Source of the DNA: Candidatus Absconditabacterales bacterium
GTDB lineage: Bacteria; Patescibacteriota; Gracilibacteria; Absconditabacterales; Absconditicoccaceae
Reading direction: 5' to 3'
Assembly (NCBI GenBank): GCA_937965925.1
Contig: CALCME010000047.1
Coordinates: 1 to 8,363 of the forward strand
Length of the DNA stretch: 8,363 nucleotides
Positions 1 through 6,797 of this stretch are shown here, in pieces. The position numbers and the translations under genes were made by a program. How positions within the stretch are numbered: the stretch's first letter is position 1; each line of letters opens with the position of its first letter. The notes under the pieces are model-generated. The model was not told the origin of the DNA and ran no database searches. It saw nothing but the letters and a program-made list of their open reading frames with translations.

Positions 1-644
1 ACCTCGATAGCACCAAAACTATCATCGACCAGAATCCGTTGTGATCAGTTGCTGGATATGGAGAAACCGCCTTATGAATTGATAGGGAGTGGACTACTAC
101 GAAGTTAGAATTCCAGAAGACTCAATCAAATCCACTGTACTGTGCCATGAGCAGATGACTGTTTGAGGGATATATCGTCACGTTTGTCCGTCAGTACATG
201 TTCATCTTGAGCAAGCGGGCAAACGATATACTGATGTTCACCATGAGTGAGTTCTGATATATGTCACTCCCTGATGAATATACCACCTGATCGAGCGTCA
301 TGCCACAGAAGAAAAACTACGATCTCCTCGAGATTGTCAGATGAAACTTCGCTCGTGTCCAATGACACGAACAAGCACTCCTCTCCCTCACGAGCAATCT
401 CATGTCTTGATACAACAGAGATTTCCAGTTCACCAAAAAACCACTCATCGAGTCCGTACAGATCCTCCTCTCGACACAAGAAATCATGATCGATCTGCTA
501 CCAGATCTCAACATAGACAGAGAGAAATGCAAACATGCCTGTACTCCAGAACTCTATGCCACAGAACAAGCTTATGAACTTGTCAAACAGGGAGTCCCGT
601 TTAGGGAAGCATATAAGACGATAGGGGAAAAGTTTATGAAGTAG
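1..644 (+). CDS. argH: Argininosuccinate lyase, 3' part (5' end outside window)
   Basis: The enzyme cleaves argininosuccinate to arginine and fumarate, the last step of arginine synthesis, in the cytoplasm. The frame runs from position 3 to a TAG at 642-644 (213 residues visible; the family has about 450), so roughly the N-terminal half is missing off the left edge. Near the start of the visible part is the family stretch PLGSVAGYGETALGIDREW. At 288-317 is the fumarase/aspartase-superfamily signature GSSVMPQKKN, whose serine is the known catalytic residue of this loop, followed by the typical YDLLEIVRGN. Eight in-frame UGA codons are present. Those at 288-290 (first Gly of GSS) and in RGN sit where the family has Gly, so they must be read as glycine. 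argF starts 74 bases downstream on the same strand, so an arginine operon is likely. No Arg-repressor box was recognised. The identification is firm from the motifs. Confidence 0.95.
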
Positions 645-718
645 TTTATCTCGTAGTTATATCTCAAAGTCTATAAAAAACTCTCCAAAAATAATTTATA
701 TATGTAAATCAACCTACC

Positions 719-1657
719 ATGAAACATTTCCTAAGCATAACCGATCTTTCACCAGAACAGATCAAACAGATTATACGTCAAGCAATTCTGATGAAGAAAT
801 CACACAAGAAATCAGATCAAAACACACACACGTGATCACAAAAAAGTCTCCCTCTCGAGGGAAAAACCTTCGCGATGTTCTTTGAAAAACCAAGTCTGAG
901 AACGAGGCTTTCGTTTGAAACGGGGATATTCCAGCTGGGTGGTCACGGGATCTATCTGGATCAAAACAATGTCTGACTTGGCGTCAGAGAATCACTATCA
1001 GATACAGCAAAAGTCACGTCTTCAATGGTAGATGGAATCATCGCAAGAACATATGCACATAGTACACTACAAGAGATGGCTCTTCACTCAAGCATCCCGG
1101 TAATCAACGCACTTTCTGATCTAGATCATCCCTGTCAGGTACTTGCCGACTTGATGACTATTTTTGAAGAATTTTGAACCTTTGTATGAGTCAAGATTTC
1201 ATACATATGAGATTGTGATAATAATATTACTAATTCACTATGCCTAGCGTGTGCACTGCTGGATATTGAGTTTGCATGTGCATGACCAGCATGATATATG
1301 CTTCCTCCAGAGATTATTGTTCAAGCAGTTCAGCTCAATCCAAACTTCATCTTTACTCAAGACCCCTCTCCATCAGTCATTGCAAAAAATGCTCAGGTGA
1401 TCGTGGCAGATACCCGAGTAAGTATGTGAGATGAACAAGAAAAAGAATCAAGAATAGCAGATCTACAAGAATACCAAGTAACACAAGATCTCATGAGTCT
1501 TGCAGATCCAAACACAATCTTTCTCCATTGTCTCCCAGCATATAGAGACGTTGAAGTGACGACACAGGTGATTGATGGACCTCAGTCGAGAGTCTTTCAA
1601 GAAGCAGAAAACAGATTACATGTACAAAAAGCACTTTTATCTTATTTATTTTGATAG
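719..1657 (+). CDS. argF: Ornithine carbamoyltransferase (UGA = Gly)
   Basis: The enzyme transfers the carbamoyl group from carbamoyl phosphate to ornithine, giving citrulline. The 312 residues match the family's usual size. Visible motifs are the carbamoyl-phosphate loop SLRTR (residues 59-63; STRTR in most members), HPCQ (137-140), IGD at the start of the second domain (Gly164 from UGA), the ornithine-binding SMG loop (235-237, Gly from UGA), HCLP (270-273) and the C-terminal EAENRLHVQKAL. Nine UGA codons are read as Gly. The last sense codon is itself UGA, directly followed by UAG. The residue before VSMG is Arg, where most members have Trp. The start is the first ATG of the frame, and no clear Shine-Dalgarno sequence precedes it. 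Adjacency to argH favours the anabolic enzyme (argF) over a catabolic arcB. A transcarbamylase with another substrate is possible, but the SMG and HCLP motifs favour ornithine. Confidence 0.93.
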
Positions 1658-1658
1658 A

Positions 1659-1850
1659 ATGGAAACGAATCAGACAAATTTCATAAAACAAAGTGATTGA
1701 GACGAAAACACACCATGAATAGATGTAAATAAGTTACCACCAGGAAAAATATATCGCCGACCATATACTGAGGTACAGAAAAGTAGTAAATTAATTCTTG
1801 ATGCATTAGCATTAGAAAGAGAAAAAAAGAGGAAACAAGATTCGAAGTAA
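1659..1850 (+). CDS. Small hypothetical protein, 63 aa, last gene of the arginine operon
   Basis: I do not recognise this protein. It starts one base after the argF stop and ends at TAA 1848-1850, so it is probably translationally coupled to argF. It contains two in-frame UGA (Gly) codons. The sequence is hydrophilic throughout: an acidic and polar N-terminus, a PPGKIYRRPY stretch in the middle, then a helical-looking, strongly basic C-terminus (LALEREKKRKQDSK). No membrane segment, signal peptide or cysteine is present. The tail suggests nucleic-acid or acidic-surface binding, but that is only an inference from composition. The tight spacing, the open frame across two UGAs and the sensible composition support a real gene. 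Its function and any link to arginine metabolism are unknown. Confidence 0.6.
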
Positions 1851-2000
1851 TCCAGTCAATAAACATCTAATAGAAAATAATCCTTCGGATTTATGATTTC
1901 AAATATGTAAGCAGAACATTACGTTTTTATAATGTATGCAAACAGAGCAATTGGAGTATGTATACATAGATAGAGATTTTTTTAGAATTTCCTATAGAGC
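1851..2000 (+). other. Intergenic stretch downstream of the argH-argF operon
   Basis: No convincing gene is seen here. It contains a weak hairpin at 1879-1891 (AATCC, loop TTC, GGATT) without a good U-tract. It also has an isolated TATAAT at 1928-1933 lacking a recognisable -35 partner. A 42-codon open frame (1936-2064) begins just after it but runs through the terminator hairpin, so it was not called as a gene. Confidence 0.4.
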
Positions 2001-2032
2001 AAAAAAAGAGGGAGAATCCCCTCTTTTTTTTT
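2001..2032. terminator. Bidirectional intrinsic terminator between convergent genes
   Basis: The sequence shows a 12-base stem. AAAAAAAGAGGG (2001-2012) pairs with CCCTCTTTTTTT (2019-2030) around a six-base loop, and a T run continues to 2032. Because the stem is bounded by A runs on the left and T runs on the right, the RNA ends in a U-tract in either direction. It lies 150 bases beyond the last plus-strand gene and 41 bases beyond the stop of the minus-strand lipoprotein gene, as expected for a shared terminator of two converging operons. Confidence 0.88.
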
Positions 2033-2073
2033 GAATAGATGAAACGAATTGAAAATTGATATAAACAAAAACA

Positions 2074-2562
2074 CTACTCCTCTACCTCTCCGCTCTCCTG
2101 TATCCAATAGAACTGTCCATATTTCTCCAACACAATGCCTTCTTCACTTTTATGAAATGACTTTGTATAAACAGAGATACTCATTCACTCTTTCAAATAC
2201 TCTGATCCATCTACTACATTGTTTTCACGATCTGTTACAAGTATATGCATTTTACTATTCGTCTCACGTACAGAGACTTGGAATCCATCTTCAGACTCTT
2301 CATCAGAACCACGTTTCCCGACAAACATTACCTCATTATTTGCTCCAAATAGCGAATTAATTTTTCACTCAATCACACCATCCCAAGCAAGAGTAGAACA
2401 AGTTTCTGGTGAAGATTTACATGCGTCAAATGCTTCTTGAAAAGATGCGAGTCAAATGACCTCGACCTCTTGATCTCAAGTCATTTCTTCTGTTCCTATT
2501 CAGGAACATCCCACGAGAAAAAGAGAAAGAAAAGTGAATCAGAGTAAAGATATATACTGCAT
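2074..2562 (-). CDS. Predicted lipoprotein, 162 aa, unknown function
   Basis: I do not recognise the family. The protein starts with a hydrophobic signal segment (residues 3-18) ending in a lipobox LVGC, with the acylated cysteine at position 19. It is therefore predicted to be exported and lipid-anchored on the outer face of the membrane. The mature part is acidic and soluble, rich in Glu, Asp and Ser, with two cysteines close together (a CKSSPETC spacing), alternating beta-like stretches such as QVSVRETNSKMHILVTD, and an acidic end. Six in-frame UGA codons are read as Gly. The chosen ATG gives a signal peptide with no basic residue. In-frame codons just upstream would encode HRR and hydrophobic residues, so a non-ATG start further up remains possible. 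It follows the 119-aa gene on the same strand after 50 bases, and the two probably form one operon ending at the hairpin 2001-2032. Confidence 0.8.
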
Positions 2563-2612
2563 AAAAATCAAGATAAGAATTAAAGTACGTCTATGGCAAT
2601 AAATTCCTTCAA

Positions 2613-2972
2613 CTAGATATGACGTAATATTTCCAATATTTTATTTTCTATTTTACGAATAAGTGGTCTTTCTAGCATCGGATAAGTAATTTCAGGACAA
2701 GAATCTCTTACTTCTAAATAGATGTACCTTTCAAATCACAAAGCAAGATTTGTTGCAAGATTACGAGAATTACTTCACAAGAATCACTTTCTAGAATCTA
2801 TATATGATTCTCTAAGAAAATCTACATTTACGTCACATCACTTCTCATCAAGATATGAAATAAGTCTATCATACTTCGTTTCCAAATTATTTGTTTCATA
2901 ATACTGCTTAGCAAGAGTTGCACCTCATATCAACACTCAGATCAAGATAAGAAGATAGACATTTTTTTTCAT
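2613..2972 (-). CDS. Small membrane-anchored hypothetical protein, 119 aa
   Basis: Function is unknown. The N-terminus reads MKKN followed by a hydrophobic segment at about residues 5-21 (VYLLILIGVLIGGATLA), typical of an uncleaved signal anchor or a signal peptide. A mostly charged region of about 95 residues follows, which probably lies outside the membrane. It has a coiled-coil-like start (YYETNNLETKYDRLISYLDEK) and two isolated cysteines. Six UGA codons are read as Gly, two of them inside the membrane segment. The start ATG at 2972-2970 is the first that gives the KK-plus-hydrophobic start; an upstream ATG is in another frame. It is the first gene of a minus-strand pair with the lipoprotein, transcribed away from the divergent hydrolase gene, which suggests an envelope role for the pair. 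Confidence 0.8.
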
Positions 2973-3200
2973 TGCATATATGACATTTAAAATTTTTCTT
3001 AAGAGACATGTCTACGACTATGATTACAATAGTCAAATATGCCTATAGTTGCCACACTTTTATTCAAGCAAAATTTGCATTTTTTCTCTCTCATGAGTAT
3101 GTTCAACTATACAGAGAAAATTATAGATTATACTATACAGATTCCCATTAGATTCTCATCGTAATAGATCCCTTTTTTTACTTTCTCCTGTCATCAAAAA
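2973..3200. promoter_or_regulatory. Divergent intergenic region with short inverted repeats
   Basis: This 228-base AT-rich region separates the minus-strand envelope pair from the plus-strand hydrolase and should contain promoters for both. I see short dyads: GACATGTC (3005-3012), GACTAT-7-ATAGTC (3016-3034) and GCAAA-A-TTTGC (3068-3078). A TATACT box is at 3129-3134 for the plus strand, but no well-spaced -35 element could be assigned. No coding frame is convincing. Confidence 0.4.
3016..3034. repeat. Inverted repeat, possible operator
   Basis: Six-base arms GACTAT and ATAGTC flank a seven-base spacer. It lies 44 bases upstream of the minus-strand start at 2972, and the palindrome GACATGTC sits just beside it. 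Position and symmetry would suit a repressor site, but arms this short also arise by chance. Confidence 0.25.
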
Positions 3201-4089
3201 ATGTTCACCAACATGCTTCGTATCTCGAGAAAAATTCTCGTTCGATCACTCATCCTCTTTTTTCTGTGAATTCGATGACGATATGGGTACTCTACATATA
3301 CAAATACGAACCAAAATATAATGACAAATCGAAAAAGATGCATCAGAATCAATTGCCTTAAAAACTCATGAAGCAGCAAATGAGGAGATCTCTTATGCTG
3401 CACTTGCAGAAGCAAAAGATGGAGAAGCAAAAGATACACTCTTTCTTTTACATGATAGTGGTGCGAGTAAACGCAGTTGGAGGCACATCATCACCGAGTC
3501 TGATCTCGCTGACAAATACTCGATCGTCGCTCTTGATCGTCCTGGTTACGGAAATTCTCAGTCTAGTAAGCCAGATTCACTAGAAGATCAAGTAGAACGT
3601 ATTCAAAAATTTGTTATGAAAGAAGATCTACAAAATATTATCATTGTCTGAGATGGAACGGCTTCACATCTGGTATTGAAACTCCTTTCGCAGTATGGAA
3701 GTGATTACAGATGAGGGATTATCATGTCATGACGTTTCAATCACCTCATAGACACCCCAAGTACGTTTGACGAACTCATGCTTTCTCCATATATCTCATG
3801 GATATTTCCTCCAAATGTAAGACAAGCATGAGTAGAAAGACACCAAGCAGAACTCTTTCTAAAAAAAGAACTAGAAGAAACGAGCAAAAATATCGACACG
3901 CCAGTTCTTGTACTCCACGGAGGAAGCGACATGGTCCTGTCGGCATCACATGCCAGATATCTTGCATGATACCTTCCAGAAGAAACTTCTACGATCAAGA
4001 TCATAAAATGAGAAGGACACATCTCACCAAAGAAAAAAATGGTTGATCTGTTAGCTAGTGAGATTATTGAGTTTGCTAAGGGGTTGTAG
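3201..4089 (+). pseudogene. Alpha/beta-hydrolase-fold protein, frame disrupted near the N-terminus
   Basis: The body (3322-4089, six UGA = Gly) is an alpha/beta-hydrolase fold. It has DTLFLLHDSG (oxyanion region), then ALDRPGYGNS, then the nucleophile-elbow position VGDGTAS. Further on are VLHGGSD, with the usual acid Asp at 3928-3930, and KGEGH, with the usual His at 4018-4020. At the elbow the expected nucleophile codon (3655) is GGA, Gly instead of Ser, so a classical Ser-His-Asp triad is not present. The body frame has a TAA at 3319 and no ATG, GTG or TTG start before the fold begins. The only good start, ATG 3201, is in a different frame and encodes a basic, then hydrophobic, export-like segment (RKILVRSLILFF). 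One base removed near the A run at 3332-3336, or one base added to each of the T run (3259-3264) and that A run, restores one protein. It could be a sequencing error, a true pseudogene or programmed frameshifting. It is followed by the unknown gene at 4161. Confidence 0.7.
3226..3240 (+). repeat. Small hairpin inside the hydrolase leader region
   Basis: CGAGAA and TTCTCG flank AAA, and the left arm overlaps the palindrome TCTCGAGA (3223-3230). The hairpin lies 25 bases after the ATG at 3201, so it could affect early translation of this frame-disrupted gene. It may also be incidental. Confidence 0.3.
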
Positions 4090-4094
4090 TTTTA

Positions 4095-4122
4095 TTGACA
4101 ATAATAAAATTACTAGTATTAA
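4095..4122 (+). promoter_or_regulatory. Candidate sigma-70-type promoter for the 367-aa gene
   Basis: A perfect TTGACA (4095-4100) is followed after 16 bases by TATTAA (4117-4122; 4 of 6 against TATAAT). Transcription would start near 4130, about 30 bases before the ATG at 4161. The box lies only five bases after the hydrolase stop, so the gene may have its own promoter besides read-through. It also argues against using the in-frame TTG at 4095 as the start codon. Confidence 0.5.
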
Positions 4123-4160
4123 CAGATAATCAAGAAACCATTATATTCTTAACACGAACC

Positions 4161-5264
4161 ATGTCCCCTCTTCCAATAGTAGACTGACCAACCATTGAAG
4201 TCGCAACAATCAACCCCTCTAGTACAGCTCTGCTTGAATTAAGTAAAGTACAAGGATTGATTAATAAAAATTTTGAAGTAAAACCAACAGATACCTTCTT
4301 CGAAAACCTGAATAAACTCATCGAAGTGAAAGAAAATGATATGAACATAATTGATTATATCATTATGCAAATTAGGGGAAATCCTTTGGTAAAAGAAAAA
4401 TTCAAGATTCTAGAAGAAAAAAATATATCACCAGGAAATGAAAAATTAACATTCAAGCAAAAAGAGTGACTGATATCTTTGTTTGCATTTAAAAATTGAT
4501 ATATTCGATATGAATGAACATTTAGTAAAATAAGAGAAAAGAAAGGACTCTATAAATATAATTCACCTACTCTTGAAGAATTTCGAGCTGGAACAGATCA
4601 CATCGTAATGCCAGTTGTAGAATTGAAAGAAAAATGATTATTATGAACAGTTATTTGGATATCATGAGAATGATATGTAGCGTTACTCTCTCCAAAATGA
4701 GCTGAAAACGAGTTTACAGCTACTGATGAATGAGCAAGTATTATCTGGAATAGAAATTTTCCAAAATTCCCATGGATTGAATGACCATTTCAGATACCAA
4801 ATGATACGATATCTTTTTCATATACCCATCTGCAATTAGAAGAACTCTTTGCGTTTGCCTGTAGTAGTTCAATGGGAGCCGCTATGGAAAGGTTTTGATG
4901 ATCGATATTTCGTGATTGATTTATGACTATGATTACTCTTGGATCAGAAAGAGTAAATACAAATCCATATGGTGGAATCTTTTATCATTTGTATGAGATA
5001 CTCATTGAAAATCCGATTATTTCTATCCCTGAGGATACAAGAAAAAACCTACAAGAGATCTATACAGGATATATGATAGATTGAAAAAAAATTGATGAAG
5101 AAAACAAAGAAAAAATTGATGAAATCGTATTCCAGATTTGATCAATATTTGAAAACTTAACAGTACAGGATAAATTTGACCTTCAAAAATATTTCTGAGA
5201 TTTATCAACAACAATTTTTACCTATGCTGAAGGGATTCATACCACACACCAAGAAGAGAAGTAA
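4161..5264 (+). CDS. Unrecognised protein, 367 aa (UGA = Gly, 17 times)
   Basis: I do not recognise this protein. It runs from ATG 4161 to TAA 5262-5264 with 17 in-frame UGA codons, including a tandem pair (RFGGS). There is no signal peptide or clear membrane segment, so it is probably cytoplasmic. The first 110 residues look helical and charged (TFFENLNKLIEVKENDMNII). A middle part of about residues 130-230 is richer in beta-like, aromatic and Gly residues (GTVIWISGEGYVALLSPKG, then WNRNFPKFPWIEGPFQ). A third part has a small-residue stretch CSSSMGAAMERFGG and TMITLGSERVNTNPYGG. The C-terminus is helical and rich in Lys, Glu and Ile. The frame is also open upstream to 4080 with a TTG at 4095, but that TTG coincides with a promoter-like box, so ATG 4161 was preferred. 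It follows the hydrolase by 71 bases. Composition and length support a real gene; no function can be claimed. Confidence 0.8.
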
Positions 5265-5301
5265 CCGATACGATACAAAGATACAAAAGCCTTACCCCAC
5301 C
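5265..5301. other. Short convergent gap
   Basis: These 37 bases separate two converging genes. They hold three GATAC units in a row-like arrangement (GATACGATACAAAGATAC, 5268-5285). No terminator hairpin with a U-tract is visible, unlike the other convergent junction at 2001-2032. Confidence 0.4.
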
Positions 5302-6756
5302 CTACATACCATTCAACATCCTCACTCCATCTATCTCTCCTGCATGATGATCATCTGTATACAGGACTGCATCTTCTTCTGTTAAGACACGCTCATACTC
5401 ACCTTTGTGTAAGGTATTCAAGGTAGTTACCAGAAAGTTGTCCAAGGTGTTCTGAGCATTATTTGTAATATTCTTGATAGACAATCCATCTACAAATACC
5501 GCATTCATCGTTGCACGAACACTTTTTGAAAACGAACTTTCTAGACTACTATCCAAGATCAAATTCGCAACCAAAAATCATTCTTGTGTAAGTAACTGCT
5601 GAACATCTTGAAAAAATTCCTTGGTCACGAGCTCGCTTGGAAGCGACTTTCCATTATACGCATCGAGAAAAATCAACTCATAGCTCTTTCATTCACGTAG
5701 AAGTTTACGCACGATATATCTTGCTGAATATGGATAGAACGTGATTTTTTCATCAAGAGGTTTTTGGAGAAAGTGCATCTGGGTAACTTCTTTTACACGT
5801 GGATCGATATCAACGGTGTCTATGTTTTCTATATAGGGAAACTCACTGACTGCCATTGGATAGACAAATCATGCGGATCAAATCACGAGTATGGATGATG
5901 GTTTTTGTTCTTGTGTGAGCGTAATTGCTTCATTGATATACTTAAATGGACTTCTCTTGTCTTCCAGAGGTGGTTCATAGATAGCAGATGACATTCCTCC
6001 ATTTGATTTGAAAACACGGATCGGATCTCAAAGATAGGAGCCGGTTGTTATTTGAATTTCTTGATATGCACTATCATACGCATAAGTCACCCCTTCAGGC
6101 AACGTGGTTTTATAAAACACCATTCATAAGATCACCCCACTCACCACACTTACGATCGCCCGATTTCTCTTATAGTAATACAGCACTCATCCAGCCAGAA
6201 GACAAAGCACTACTCCAACGATTACTCACGTATTGAACACTCATATCCATTCAAAGAAAACGATACTGGTCACGACGCTTCACAAGAACGATCAGATCGT
6301 AGACACAAACAACATCTCTCCCGCAGCTTTCCCCTTAGATTGCTCTGGAATCATCTCGGTAAGTAACGGAATCGTATGAGACGCAATGAATACTGGAACA
6401 AAGAATAATGCCAATGAAACCAAAAATAACGTCAAAATGTACATATCAGTCGTCTCGAGGAGCCAGTCTATCACCTGACGTTCAAACATAAACGAAACCA
6501 CTACATACCAGATTCATGAAAACAACAAACACGATCAGAGAGCTCTGACGAGTTCACTCTTTTGTAATCTACTCGCCACGACACCTCATGAATAATACCC
6601 GAAACTCAAGGCAAGTAAGATCACTCACATAAACACTGACGTCAGCACGATACTGCTCCCCACCACCGGTATTGCCAATCTCATAGCTATAATCTGGACA
6701 GCAAGTGTACTATATCATTCTAGTAAGGCTACGAGGTAGATCAGTCGAAGAGGCAT
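5302..6756 (-). CDS. Fused polytopic membrane / spermidine-synthase-like protein, 484 aa
   Basis: The N-terminal half (about residues 1-215) has several hydrophobic segments. It begins with the EGYSTLAVQ...MRLAIPVVGSS and FGYYSGG pattern typical of the membrane part of fused transporter/spermidine-synthase proteins. The C-terminal half (about 230-450) is a Rossmann methyltransferase-like aminopropyltransferase domain. It has YQEIQI, the nucleotide-binding loop VIGSAGFVYP (GSAG at 293-296), an acidic turn DTVDIDPRV (313-321), and SYELIFLDAYNG with Asp365 followed by SLPSELVTKEFF. True spermidine synthases usually carry a DSSDP-type segment where this protein has LDAYNG. Polyamine synthesis is therefore uncertain, and the substrate and transport role are unknown. 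About 16 UGA codons are read as Gly, all outside the last 90 residues. The start is the only ATG after the upstream in-frame TAG. It lies 41 bases after the DUF4143 ATPase gene on the same strand, so the two may be co-transcribed. Confidence 0.88.
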
Positions 6757-6797
6757 GGGAAAAATGTAAACCTAAAAGAGAGAGAGTGCGAAATAAG

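Noticed and set aside
264..577. Several open frames on both strands over the left end
   Set aside because: They overlap argH, whose family motifs are unmistakable in the frame beginning at position 3. Their low-complexity, Ser/Arg-rich products are shadows.
645..718. Arginine-repressor operator or attenuator between argH and argF
   Set aside because: The 74 bases are AT-rich, with no recognisable ARG-box symmetry and no hairpin with a U-tract.
1936..2064. A 42-residue coding frame under code 25
   Set aside because: It reads through the strong bidirectional terminator 2001-2032 and has no ribosome binding site, so it was not annotated as a gene.
3194..3439. Minus-strand frame with a Leu/His-rich product over the hydrolase N-terminus
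   Set aside because: The composition is that of an antisense frame. The plus strand encodes an export-like leader and the beginning of the hydrolase domain here.
3741..4046. Two minus-strand frames and one plus-strand frame over the hydrolase C-terminal half
   Set aside because: The body frame of the hydrolase with its Asp and His motifs runs straight through this region, so the others are shadows.
4095..4160. An upstream TTG start adding 22 residues to the 367-aa protein
   Set aside because: The TTG is part of a TTGACA box with a spaced -10-like sequence, and an ATG follows at 4161. The extension was judged less likely.
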